A stretch of DNA of 51,096 nucleotides, from contig JBFWUM010000029.1 in assembly GCA_050247255.1 (NCBI GenBank), positions 1 through 51,096 of the forward strand. Reading direction: 5' to 3'. Source of the stretch: JBFWUM01 sp050247255 (lineage in GTDB: Bacteria; Acidobacteriota; Vicinamibacteria; Vicinamibacterales; UBA2999). The notes under the pieces were generated by a model. The model was not told the DNA's origin. It was given only the letters and a program-made list of their open reading frames with translations, and did no database searches. Numbering within the stretch: the stretch's first letter is position 1; every line of letters starts with the position of its first letter. Shown piece after piece: positions 1 through 8,357 of the stretch. The position numbers and the translations under genes were made by a program.

Positions 1-249
1 GTGGCGCGCAGCCCGGTGTTCACCTGCGGCCCCGACGACGACGTCCAGTCGGCGCTGGCAACGATGAAGCAGCATCACATCCGCCGATTGCCGGTCGAAG
101 GGTTCGGCGGCACCGTGGCCGGCATCATCTCGATGAACGACATCCTGCTCGCGGCCGGCAAGCGGGGGGTCGGACACGCGGACATCATCGGCACGTTCCA
201 GTCCATTTGCGCGCACCATCATCCGGTGGCGCACGTGACGGCGGCCTGA
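1..249 (+). CDS. CBS-domain protein, C-terminal part (cut by window start)
   Basis: The frame is open from the first base, so the GTG at position 1 need not be the start and the protein probably extends upstream. The 82 visible residues hold one CBS motif: a hydrophobic strand, a helix with HIRRLPVEG, and the closing GIISMNDIL strand-helix. CBS pairs usually bind adenosine nucleotides and regulate a partner; a free-standing CBS protein is commonly a stress or energy sensor. It ends 18 nt before groL in the same direction, so the two are likely co-transcribed. The ligand cannot be told from the sequence. Confidence 0.8.
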   Translation: MARSPVFTCGPDDDVQSALATMKQHHIRRLPVEGFGGTVAGIISMNDILLAAGKRGVGHADIIGTFQSICAHHHPVAHVTAA

Positions 250-267
250 GAGCGAGGATGGTCGCGT

Positions 268-1890
268 ATGCCCTACAAGCACCTGCTGTTTCGATCCGAG
301 GCTCGTGAAAAGGTCCTGCGTGGCGCGACGGCGATCGCCGACGCCGTCCGGGTGACGCTGGGCCCTCGATCCCGCAGCGTGCTGATCGAAAAGAAATGGG
401 GCAAGCCGATCGTCTGCAACGACGGCGTCACCATCGCCAGGGCGTTCTCCCTCAAGGATCCCGCTGAGAACCTGGGTGCGCAGATGCTGCGAGACGCGGC
501 GGAGCGCACCGGGGACTCGGTCGGCGACGGGACGACGACGTCCACGCTTCTCGCCCATGCCATCCTGGCCGGCGGCATCCGCAACATCGCCGCCGGTGCC
601 AGCGCGATCGACCTGAAGCGCGGTCTCGATCGCGGCGCGCGCGCCGCGATCGCCGCGCTCAAGGCGCAGTCGCGTCCCGTGCAGAGCCAGCGGGAGAAGC
701 AGCAGGTCGCGACGGTGTCGGCGCACAACGATCCTGCGGTCGGCGAGCTCGTCGCGCAGGCGATCGAGAAGGTCGGGGCCGAAGGAGTCGTGACGGTCGA
801 GGAAGCGAAGGGCACGGAAACGACGATCGAGGTCGTCGAGGGATTGCAGTTCGACCGCGGCTACCTCTCTGCCTACTTCGTCACGAACCCGGAAAAGATG
901 GAAGCGGTCCTGGAAGACGCGCTCATCCTCCTGTACGAAGGCAAGATCAGCAACGTCAAGGACTTCCTGCCACTCCTCGAGCAGGTGGCCAAGCACGGAT
1001 CGCCGCTGCTGGTCATTGCGGAGGACGTGGAAGGCGAGGCGCTGGCCACACTCGTCGTCAACCGCTTGCGCGGGGTCTTTGCGACCGCGGCCGTGAAGGC
1101 GCCTGGCTTTGGCGATCGCCGTCAAGCCATGCTCGAGGACATCGCGATCCTGACCGGCGGCCGGCTGGTCGCGCAGGAGCTCGGCATCCGGCTGGAGAAC
1201 GTGACGACCGACCACCTTGGTCGCGCCGCGCGCATCGTCATCGATCGCGAGCATACGACCATCATCGGCGGCAAGGGAGACAAAGCGGCGATTGATGGCC
1301 GGTGCCAGGAACTGCGCACGCAGATCGCCGACACCACGTCTGACTACGACCGCGAGAAGCTGGAAGAACGCCTCGCCAAGCTATCGGGCGGGGTCGCGGT
1401 GATTCGGGTCGGGGCGCCGTCCGAAGTGGAAATGAAGAGCCGGCACGAAGCGTTCGACGACGCGATTCATGCGACGCGCGCGGCGATCGCCGAAGGCGTG
1501 GTGCCAGGCGCCGGGCTGGCGCTCCTGCGGACGATTCCTGCGGTCGAGGACGAGGCGTCACGCGCCGAGGGCGACGAGCGCGCGGGCGCGCTCATCCTCC
1601 GCCGCGCGCTGGAGGCGCCGAGCCGTCAGATCGCCGAGAACTCCGGCGTCGACGGAGGCGTCGTCGTCGAGAAAATGCGGTCAGGCACGGGCAACCTCGG
1701 ATTCGATGCGGCGGCAGGGACGTACGTGGATCTGATCGAAGCCGGGATCATCGATCCGACCAAGGTGGTGCGCCTGGCGCTCGAGAACGCCGTGTCGGTG
1801 GCCGGTGTGCTGCTGCTGACCGAGGCAACGATGACCGAGGTACCGGAACCGAAGGCGGAGGTTCCAGCCCCCGGGACAGAAGGCTACTGA
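268..1890 (+). CDS. groL: Chaperonin GroEL (60 kDa), tail without GGM repeats
   Basis: ATP-dependent cytosolic folding chaperone, 540 aa, normal length. Visible family motifs are TLGP near residue 31, the NDGVTIAR nucleotide-site segment, GDGTTT near residue 87, KAPGFGDRR in the apical domain, DDAIHATRAA with the expected catalytic Asp, and DPTKVVR close to the end. The C-terminus is a short Pro/Glu-rich tail ending in EGY; the Gly-Gly-Met repeat of housekeeping GroELs is absent, and the usual GGG of the equatorial domain reads GAG. No groES is visible; an upstream one cannot be excluded. The ATG at 268 is preceded by GCGAGGATGG. The neighbours (CBS protein, HAD-ATPase fusion 2 nt downstream) suggest a second, specialised GroEL copy rather than the main groESL operon; that is inference. 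Confidence 0.95.
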   Translation: MPYKHLLFRSEAREKVLRGATAIADAVRVTLGPRSRSVLIEKKWGKPIVCNDGVTIARAFSLKDPAENLGAQMLRDAAERTGDSVGDGTTTSTLLAHAILAGGIRNIAAGASAIDLKRGLDRGARAAIAALKAQSRPVQSQREKQQVATVSAHNDPAVGELVAQAIEKVGAEGVVTVEEAKGTETTIEVVEGLQFDRGYLSAYFVTNPEKMEAVLEDALILLYEGKISNVKDFLPLLEQVAKHGSPLLVIAEDVEGEALATLVVNRLRGVFATAAVKAPGFGDRRQAMLEDIAILTGGRLVAQELGIRLENVTTDHLGRAARIVIDREHTTIIGGKGDKAAIDGRCQELRTQIADTTSDYDREKLEERLAKLSGGVAVIRVGAPSEVEMKSRHEAFDDAIHATRAAIAEGVVPGAGLALLRTIPAVEDEASRAEGDERAGALILRRALEAPSRQIAENSGVDGGVVVEKMRSGTGNLGFDAAAGTYVDLIEAGIIDPTKVVRLALENAVSVAGVLLLTEATMTEVPEPKAEVPAPGTEGY

Positions 1891-1892
1891 TC

Positions 1893-3653
1893 ATGAAACT
1901 CGCTGTGCTGGCCCTCGACTACGACGGCACGATCGCACGCGGTGACACGCTCGACCCATCAGTGCGAGCGGCCATCGCAAGCGCGAGAACGAGCGGCATC
2001 GTCACGCTCCTTGTCACCGGACGAATCCTGGCCGAACTCGAACGAGTGGCGGGTCAACTGCATTTCGTCGATGGCATCGTCGCCGAAAACGGGGCCGTCC
2101 TGCACTTTCCCGACAGCGGACACACGTCAATCCTTGCTCCGCCAGTGTCAGAGACCTTCCTCGCGGAGATGAGGCGGCGTGGCATCCCGCATGCGGCAGG
2201 CAGCTGCCTCGTCGACGCGAGCGCCGACCAGGCCCCGCGCATACTTGAGGTGATTCACGAGCTCGAGCTGCCCCTCGTGCTGATCTTCAACGGCGGCCGG
2301 GTCATGACGCTGCCGCAGGGCATCAGTAAGGCGACGGGCCTCCACATCGCGCTCGACACCCTTCGATTGTCGCCACGAAACGCGCTCGCGATTGGAGACC
2401 GCGAAAACGATTACGAGTTGCTCAGGCTTGCAGAGGTCGGCGTCGCCGTCGAGTGGGGAAGTGTCGCCTTGCGCCAGTCAGCGGATATCACGCTGACCGG
2501 AGACGGTCCGCCCGCCGTCGCCGCCTATCTCGCCGAAACCGCGGCTGCCGGTCGCCTGCCGGCGCCTCCTCGCGCGCGTCGCCGTCTCAGGCTGGGACAT
2601 ACGGAAGACGGCAGCGAGTTCTCGCTGGCGGTGCGTGGCCGCAATGTGCTGATCGCCGGGGACGCGAAGTCGGGGAAGTCGTGGGTGGCCGGCCTGTTGT
2701 GCGAACAGTTGATTCTGCATGGTTACTGCGTCTGCGTCATCGATCCTGAGGGGGACTACCGCTCCCTGGAGGGACTCCCGGGCGTCACCGTGCTGGGCGG
2801 GGACGATCCGCTGCCGACGCCGCGTGAACTGCTGCGCGCACTGCGGTATCCGGACCGAAGCGTCGTCATCGACCTGTCGCATCAGCCCCACGATGAAAAG
2901 ATGCAGTACATCCGCGCCGTGCTTCCGGCCTTGAACGTCATGCGGCGGCGGACCGGACTCCCCCATCGGATCCTCGTGGACGAGGCCCATTACTTCCTGC
3001 ACGACGCCGAGGCGCACCATCTGCTGGATCTCGAGACGAACGGCTACACCGTCGTCACGTACTGCGCATCACGATTGCCGCAAGCGCTGCTGGCGGCAAG
3101 CGAAGTCATGATTGTCACCTGCGAATCGAATCCGGCCGAGGCTCAGGCGCTCCGGCAGTGCTGCGCCAGGTGCGGGGCCCTGGATGATGCAAAGTGGGCC
3201 ACGATTGGGCATCTCAAGGTCGGTCAAGCGATTGCCCTGCCAATCACGGAGGAGGCCGGCGGCGACCTGCGGATGTTCACGATCGGCCCCCGTATCACGC
3301 CGCATGTCCGGCATCGCGAGAAGTACGTCGACGTGCCGGTGACGGACGCGAAGGCATTCGTGTTCAGCGGCAATGGAGTGTCACCGCGCCGTGCCCAGAC
3401 GCTGCGGCAGTTCGTCACCGCGATGGGAGCGGGCCGGCTGCCGGCACTCGAGGGATACCTCAAGCGAGGGGACTTTTCGCGATGGATTCGTGACGTGTTC
3501 GGCGATCGCGCGCTGGCCGACGAATTGCGGGATCTGGAGGAGCGGCATCGAACGACGCCTCGAGCCGAGACGATCGCCGACATCATCGAGGCCGTACGGG
3601 GGCGGTACGACCTGGTCGAGGGTGAGACGGTCGTGACGGGCGCCGCCGCCTGA
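1893..3653 (+). CDS. HAD-type phosphatase fused to HerA/DUF87-like ATPase
   Basis: 586 aa with two domains. Residues 1-220 form a Cof-type HAD phosphatase: nucleophile motif DYDGT (D9, D11), T42 in VTGR, K146, and GDRENDYE (about 168-175). Residues 230-470 form a P-loop ATPase of the HerA/VirB4/DUF87 type: Walker A GDAKSGKS (256-263), IDPEGDY (283-289), and Walker B ILVDEAH (360-366). The last 100 residues are helical and unassigned. HAD enzymes remove phosphate from small molecules or proteins; HerA-type ATPases are hexameric motors on DNA or other polymers. The gene begins 2 nt after groL and ends a three-gene operon, so a role connected with the chaperonin is likely, but substrate and partner are unknown. 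Both catalytic cores look intact. Confidence 0.85.
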   Translation: MKLAVLALDYDGTIARGDTLDPSVRAAIASARTSGIVTLLVTGRILAELERVAGQLHFVDGIVAENGAVLHFPDSGHTSILAPPVSETFLAEMRRRGIPHAAGSCLVDASADQAPRILEVIHELELPLVLIFNGGRVMTLPQGISKATGLHIALDTLRLSPRNALAIGDRENDYELLRLAEVGVAVEWGSVALRQSADITLTGDGPPAVAAYLAETAAAGRLPAPPRARRRLRLGHTEDGSEFSLAVRGRNVLIAGDAKSGKSWVAGLLCEQLILHGYCVCVIDPEGDYRSLEGLPGVTVLGGDDPLPTPRELLRALRYPDRSVVIDLSHQPHDEKMQYIRAVLPALNVMRRRTGLPHRILVDEAHYFLHDAEAHHLLDLETNGYTVVTYCASRLPQALLAASEVMIVTCESNPAEAQALRQCCARCGALDDAKWATIGHLKVGQAIALPITEEAGGDLRMFTIGPRITPHVRHREKYVDVPVTDAKAFVFSGNGVSPRRAQTLRQFVTAMGAGRLPALEGYLKRGDFSRWIRDVFGDRALADELRDLEERHRTTPRAETIADIIEAVRGRYDLVEGETVVTGAAA

Positions 3654-3687
3654 ACGCCCGCGTGACCTTACTCGTTCAGCCTCCGAG

Positions 3688-5604
3688 CTATCGCGGCGTC
3701 GGCTCGACGTACTCCACCAGCACGCCGTCGGGGTCGATGGCGAAGACGAAGCGGCCGAAGCCCCGCTGGATCGGCTCGGCGCCCACGCTCAGGAAGCGGT
3801 AGCCAGCCTCCTTCGTGCGCGCGATCAGCGCATCGAGATCGCGCACCTGCAGCTGGAACTGCGGCGACCCGACGTCCTCGATCTTCCACCGGAACGGCTG
3901 CGCCGTGGCGCCGGGCGGCAGTACGAACTCGTCGAGCAGCACCGTGACCTTCGTGCCGGCGATCGTGATCGGTGTCTGGCGCAGCTCGCCGCCGGCCAGC
4001 CCGTTGAGCGCCAGTTCGGCGGCCGTGCCGCGTCGTGTGTCACCGACCTCGAAGTTGAGCAGGTCGCGGTAGTAGCGAAGCGACCGCGCCGTGTCGGCCA
4101 CGGTCAGGCCGATGGTCGTCCGGATGACCGGGCCCGGCCCGGCCGCGGCAATCTCCGCGGCCGACGCCTGCGCCAGCTGCACCAGGTAGCCGTCGGGATC
4201 CCGCACGAGGACGGCGCGCCCGTCCGGGGTGTCCACCGGGGCGCCGCCGGTCGTTACGCGAGGTGCCCCCGCGGCCTCGAGCCGCGAGAGCACCGCGTTG
4301 AGATCGCGCACGTGAAAGATCAGCCGCGACGCGCCGGGATCCCACGGGCTGGCCGCGCGGTCGCTGCGGGGGATGTCGAAGAACTCCGACAGCTCCAGCC
4401 CGAACGGCGTGTTCGTGGTTTCCATGAAGACGTTGCGGAACCGCGAGCCTTTCGTGTTGGTGAGGTTCCACACGAGCGGGTCTGGCGCGGCGTTCGAGAC
4501 CGGTCGAATCTGGACGGGCGGCGCGTTGGCGGGCGCCCGGCCGCCAAACGGGTTCCGCACGAGCTCCATGTCGAGGACGTCCCGGTAGAAGGCGTAGGCG
4601 CGCTCACCATTGCCGGTCGAATGGATCCAGTTGTAGAGTCCGCGCGCCACGGGTGATTGCGCCGCGGCCGCGGCATTCAGTCCCTTCGACTTGAACGTCC
4701 ACTGCGAATCGGCGCACAGCCCGCAGCTGGAACCGAGGAACGTCCGCCCGGCCTCGGCGTTCTTGCGCAGCTGCCAGTCGAGCCACGTGACCACGACCTG
4801 CGCCGCGGCGCCGCCGTTCGGCTCCCAGTAGGTGCCGCCGTGCCCCGTGTTGATGTCGGCGACGGCGACCGGCACGTGCGCGATCTTCTCGAAGTCGTCC
4901 ATGCCGTTGGGATAGGCGACGTCGGTCGGCCCGCCAAGCACGTAGAGGATCGGCGTGTGCAGCCTGCGCAGCGCCTCCTTGTCGACGACCATGCCGGCCA
5001 TGCGCGTCTGCCGGCCGGCGATGAAGCCGCTGTTCATGATCACCATCGTCTGCACGCGCGGGTCATCGGCAACGGTCAGCGCCTGCACGCCGCCGCAGCT
5101 GTATCCCGACAGCGCCACGGCGGCGGGATCGATCAGTCCCTGATAGCGGCTCCCGGTGCGCCCGTTCTCGGCCAGCGCCCAACCGATGGCTTCGCGCAGC
5201 TGCTCCGGACGTGTCGGCGCATACGTTTCGATGTTGAAGTCCGCAGGGCGCGGTGGCCCCTCCGTCCTGCCGGGACCGTTATGGATGCCGCCGGGCGCGA
5301 TCACCAGGAAGCCGTGCGAGGCGACCTCCAGCAGGTGCAGCCGCGAGCTGGCGCCGTCCGCAGAGCAGCCGCCGTTGCCGAAGACGTAGACCCCCAGGCG
5401 GCGCTGCCCGAGCGCCGACAGGTTGGCCGGGCGATAGACGACGTGATTGGGGAGTCCCGGGTCGACCTCTTTCATCGCCGGGTACGGGCCGGTGCCCGGC
5501 GTGTCAGGTATGGCGTTGCGGTCGGGCGCAGCCTGCCCGCTCACCACCGCGGCCGCAGCCGCGAACAGCGCCCCGAACACGAACGAACGCGCGCGTCTGG
5601 TCAT
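3688..5604 (-). CDS. Secreted alpha/beta hydrolase fused to two VOC (glyoxalase-like) domains
   Basis: 638 aa. A signal peptide covers residues 1-24 (twin Arg followed by an Ala/Val-rich stretch ending SGQA). Residues 50-300 form an alpha/beta hydrolase of the chlorophyllase/dienelactone-hydrolase kind with a GNGGC oxyanion segment near 76 and the nucleophile elbow GYSCGG (S169); a HGGTYWEP segment near 255 may give the catalytic His. Two VOC modules follow, about 318-475 and 485-638, each with the beta-alpha-beta-beta-beta pattern seen in glyoxalase/dioxygenase families (AYAFYRDVLDMELVR; RYYRDLLNFEVGD). A purine-rich GGAAGGGA lies just before the ATG at 5604. It is divergent from the aldehyde dehydrogenase with 49 bp between them. 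Substrate unknown; VOC domains of this type may bind metal or small molecules. Confidence 0.8.
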   Translation of the reverse strand: MTRRARSFVFGALFAAAAAVVSGQAAPDRNAIPDTPGTGPYPAMKEVDPGLPNHVVYRPANLSALGQRRLGVYVFGNGGCSADGASSRLHLLEVASHGFLVIAPGGIHNGPGRTEGPPRPADFNIETYAPTRPEQLREAIGWALAENGRTGSRYQGLIDPAAVALSGYSCGGVQALTVADDPRVQTMVIMNSGFIAGRQTRMAGMVVDKEALRRLHTPILYVLGGPTDVAYPNGMDDFEKIAHVPVAVADINTGHGGTYWEPNGGAAAQVVVTWLDWQLRKNAEAGRTFLGSSCGLCADSQWTFKSKGLNAAAAAQSPVARGLYNWIHSTGNGERAYAFYRDVLDMELVRNPFGGRAPANAPPVQIRPVSNAAPDPLVWNLTNTKGSRFRNVFMETTNTPFGLELSEFFDIPRSDRAASPWDPGASRLIFHVRDLNAVLSRLEAAGAPRVTTGGAPVDTPDGRAVLVRDPDGYLVQLAQASAAEIAAAGPGPVIRTTIGLTVADTARSLRYYRDLLNFEVGDTRRGTAAELALNGLAGGELRQTPITIAGTKVTVLLDEFVLPPGATAQPFRWKIEDVGSPQFQLQVRDLDALIARTKEAGYRFLSVGAEPIQRGFGRFVFAIDPDGVLVEYVEPTPR

Positions 5605-5653
5605 CGCTGTTCCCTTCCTTTCGATGAAGCGGCGCGTACTCTAACATTCGATC

Positions 5654-7087
5654 ATGACCGACACCACGAAGTTCTACATCGGCGGCAAATGGGTAGAGCC
5701 CGCCGAACCCCGGCTTTTCGACGTCGAGAACCCGGCGACCGAAGAAGTCATCGCGAAAATCTCACTCGGCAGCGCCGCGGACGTCGACCGCGCCGTGCGC
5801 GCCGCACGCGCGGCATTTGCCGCGTTTTCGGAGACGACCGCCGACGAGCGGCGTGCCCTGCTCCAGCGCATCGTCGAAGCGTGGGAGGCGAGAGCTGATG
5901 ATCTCGCCGCCGCGGTGACCAGCGAAATGGGCGCCCCCGCCGCGCTCGCGAAAAACGCGCAGGGGCCGTTCGGCCTCGTGCACTTCCGGCAGGCGATCGA
6001 GGTGCTCAAGACCTACCAGTTCGAACAGCGGCTGGGTCACTCGCTGGTCCGCCGCGAACCGGTGGGCGTCTGTGCGCTCATCACGCCCTGGAACTGGCCG
6101 CTCCACCAGATCGGCTGCAAGGTCGCCGCGGCCCTCGCCGCCGGCTGCACCATGGTGCTCAAGCCGTCTGAAATCGCCCCGCTGAACGCCCACATCGTCG
6201 CCGAGATCATGGATGCGGCCGGCGTGCCGCCGGGCGTCTTCAACCTGGTGCACGGGGATGGCCCCACGGTTGGCGTTGCCATGAGCATGCATCCGGACGT
6301 CGACATGGTGTCGTTCACCGGCTCCACGCGCGCCGGCATCGAGGTGGCGCGGAACGCGGCGCTGACGGTGAAGCGCGTCGCGCAGGAGCTGGGCGGCAAG
6401 TCGGCCAACATCCTGCTCGACGATGCGGACCTGGCGACGTTCGTGCCGAAGGGTGTCGTGGCCTGCTTCCTGAACTCGGGACAGGCGTGCGCGTGCCCGT
6501 CGCGCATGCTCGTGCCGCGACACCTGCATGCAGAGGCCGTGCGCCTCGCCCGCGAAGCGGCGGCCACGGTGCGCGTCGGCGATCCGCTGGCCGAGGGCAC
6601 CGCGGTCGGTCCGCTGGTCAGCCGCACGCAGTTCGACCGCGTGCAGGGCTACATCAAGAAGGGGATCGACGAGGGCGCTACGCTGGTGGCCGGCGGTCTG
6701 GGCCGGCCCGATGGGCTCGAGCGCGGCTACTACGTGAAGCCGACGGTCTTTGCCGACGTGAAGAGCTCGATGACGATTGCGCAGGAGGAGATCTTCGGCC
6801 CGGTGCTGGTGATCCTTCCCTACGACGACGAGGCCGATGCCGTGCGCATTGCCAACGACTCGCAGTACGGCCTGTCGGGATTCGTGGTTTCGGCGGATCA
6901 CGAACGCGCGGCGCGGGTAGCCAGGCGGATGCGCACGGGCCAGGTGCGCCTCAACGGCGCGCCGCACGACTTCGCGGCGCCGTTCGGAGGCTACCGCTGC
7001 TCGGGCAACGGCCGCGAGTTCGGCGTGTTCGGCATCGAGGAATACCTCGAGGCCAAGTCGATCTGCGGGTACTATCCGGCCGCCTGA
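5654..7087 (+). CDS. NAD(P)-dependent aldehyde dehydrogenase
   Basis: 477 aa, the usual length of the ALDH superfamily, cytosolic. It oxidises an aldehyde to the acid. Seen motifs: TPWNWPL with the catalytic-site Asn (about N147), KPSEIAPL for the cofactor, FTGSTRAG, the general base in QELGGKS (E245) and the nucleophile in GQACACPSR (C279). IFGPVL is present near residue 380. The downstream gene begins inside its stop codon (TGATG), so expression is coupled. If the downstream gene is really a CnbZ-like deaminase, a 2-aminomuconate-semialdehyde type substrate would be attractive, but the sequence alone does not give the substrate. Confidence 0.92.
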   Translation: MTDTTKFYIGGKWVEPAEPRLFDVENPATEEVIAKISLGSAADVDRAVRAARAAFAAFSETTADERRALLQRIVEAWEARADDLAAAVTSEMGAPAALAKNAQGPFGLVHFRQAIEVLKTYQFEQRLGHSLVRREPVGVCALITPWNWPLHQIGCKVAAALAAGCTMVLKPSEIAPLNAHIVAEIMDAAGVPPGVFNLVHGDGPTVGVAMSMHPDVDMVSFTGSTRAGIEVARNAALTVKRVAQELGGKSANILLDDADLATFVPKGVVACFLNSGQACACPSRMLVPRHLHAEAVRLAREAAATVRVGDPLAEGTAVGPLVSRTQFDRVQGYIKKGIDEGATLVAGGLGRPDGLERGYYVKPTVFADVKSSMTIAQEEIFGPVLVILPYDDEADAVRIANDSQYGLSGFVVSADHERAARVARRMRTGQVRLNGAPHDFAAPFGGYRCSGNGREFGVFGIEEYLEAKSICGYYPAA

Positions 7088-7857
7088 TGGCCGGGACCTC
7101 GGTCTTCCGGGCCGGCGGGTACCGCTACATCCCCGGCCCGTTTCAGTACTCCGGCGGCGTCGCGGCGGAGCCGGGGTGCGCCATCCACCGCGCGCGATTC
7201 AGGCAGCCGGTGCCCCTGGAAGAAGGATTCGCGCGGATCGAAGCGCATCTCAAGGCGACTGGCCGGCCGCTCACATCACTGTGCGCATGTGAGCTGCGTT
7301 CGCCCGGGCAGTTCTCCGCGCAGGGCTTCGTCGACTTCAACCGTCGCTATGTCGCCATCCTCGAGCGCTGGGGAATCGTGTCAGGCGACGACAATCCCGT
7401 CGCCAGGTCGAACGTCTGTCCGGATCTGGACGCGCCGGCGGAGCCGAGTGTTCACGCCTTCAGCTACACGGTCACTGCCGGTGAGGACTGGTACCCGAGC
7501 TTTGTCATTGCCGGATCGGCCGAAGTGCGCGAAGGCGCCGAGCCGTACGAGGAGCGGTTCATTCGCCGGGGGGATACTTCACCCGAGGCCCTTCTGGAGA
7601 AGGCGCGACACGTGCTCACCACGATGGAAAGAAGAATGGCTGCTTGTGGTGTGACCTGGCGAGACGCGACGGCGACACAGGCGTATACCGTTCACGACCT
7701 CCATCCGTTCCTGGCCGACGAAATCGTCGCGCGAGGCGCCGCGGCGGCGGGACTGACCTGGGTGTACGCACGACCGCCGGTTGTCGGTCTCGAGTTCGAA
7801 ATCGACGTGCGTGGCGTTGAGGCCGAATACACCTTAGCGGGATGGGCACCCCGTTAA
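7087..7857 (+). CDS. CnbZ-like protein (possible 2-aminomuconate-type deaminase)
   Basis: 256 aa from the ATG at 7087, which overlaps the ALDH stop by one base. The open frame extends upstream only as a shadow of the ALDH gene. The start GGYRYIPGPFQYSGGVAA, the CACELRSPGQF segment and the PVARSNVCP motif resemble proteins annotated as 2-amino-5-chloromuconate deaminase (CnbZ); I recognise the family by memory of these motifs, not by a search. The second half shows a RidA/YjgF-like alternation. No signal peptide or membrane segment. Coupling to the ALDH suggests consecutive steps in degradation of an aromatic or amino acid derived intermediate. The TAA stop sits next to a GGCACCCCGTTA sequence related to the hairpins at 9832 and 24307. 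Confidence 0.6.
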   Translation: MAGTSVFRAGGYRYIPGPFQYSGGVAAEPGCAIHRARFRQPVPLEEGFARIEAHLKATGRPLTSLCACELRSPGQFSAQGFVDFNRRYVAILERWGIVSGDDNPVARSNVCPDLDAPAEPSVHAFSYTVTAGEDWYPSFVIAGSAEVREGAEPYEERFIRRGDTSPEALLEKARHVLTTMERRMAACGVTWRDATATQAYTVHDLHPFLADEIVARGAAAAGLTWVYARPPVVGLEFEIDVRGVEAEYTLAGWAPR

Positions 7858-7984
7858 GGAGGCCCTACGTTCGATCAGCGTCAGAACGCGGCCAACCCGC
7901 CCGAGCACTCGAATCCCCGCCCATGGCTACAGCCTGACGGGCTGCTACAGGGCAGCGGGTGGCCAGTATGGGGATCGAGCACGG

Positions 7985-8353
7985 TCACCATCCATCCTTC
8001 CCTCCTTCCCTCCCGCGGAGAGGCAGGAAGTCCGTGTCCGTCGTCAGGAGATGCGCCCGGGCCGCTTGCGCGGCAGCACCCACCCACAGGTCGTTCTTGC
8101 CATGAAGTGGGTCGCCGATCCTGACGATGACGGTCTCTTTCTCGACGATGTCCTTCAGGCGCGCCTGTTTCTGAGGACCCCATCCCAGGCTTCGGCTGAA
8201 CGCCAGCATCTCGCCTACCGACACCTCGCATATCAGCGGACGCGTTCGCTGGGCGGCTAAGGCGAACTGCTGCTCGATGGCGTGGGCGACAGCGGAGTCG
8301 CGCACCAGGTGCAGGACGATGCTGGTATCGAGCAGGTAGGCGGGCGCCGCCAT
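7985..8353 (-). CDS. PIN-domain ribonuclease, VapC-like toxin
   Basis: 122 aa, typical VapC length. The acidic metal-binding residues of PIN nucleases are visible: D9 in LLDTS, E48 in SVGEML, D88 in KNDLWVGA, and D106/D108 in TTDTDF. VapC toxins cleave tRNA or rRNA when freed from an antitoxin. The C-terminus is a short Gly/Lys-rich tail. The gene starts 4 nt after the end of the frameshifted gene 8358-9330, in the same direction, so that protein and not a classical small VapB antitoxin is its partner. No AbrB- or RHH-type antitoxin is seen next to it. Confidence 0.85.
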   Translation of the reverse strand: MAAPAYLLDTSIVLHLVRDSAVAHAIEQQFALAAQRTRPLICEVSVGEMLAFSRSLGWGPQKQARLKDIVEKETVIVRIGDPLHGKNDLWVGAAAQAARAHLLTTDTDFLPLRGREGGKDGW

Positions 8354-8357
8354 TCAG

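Noticed and set aside
4657..5898. 413-codon plus-strand frame opposite the hydrolase/VOC gene
   Set aside because: Arg-rich antisense shadow spanning two real genes.
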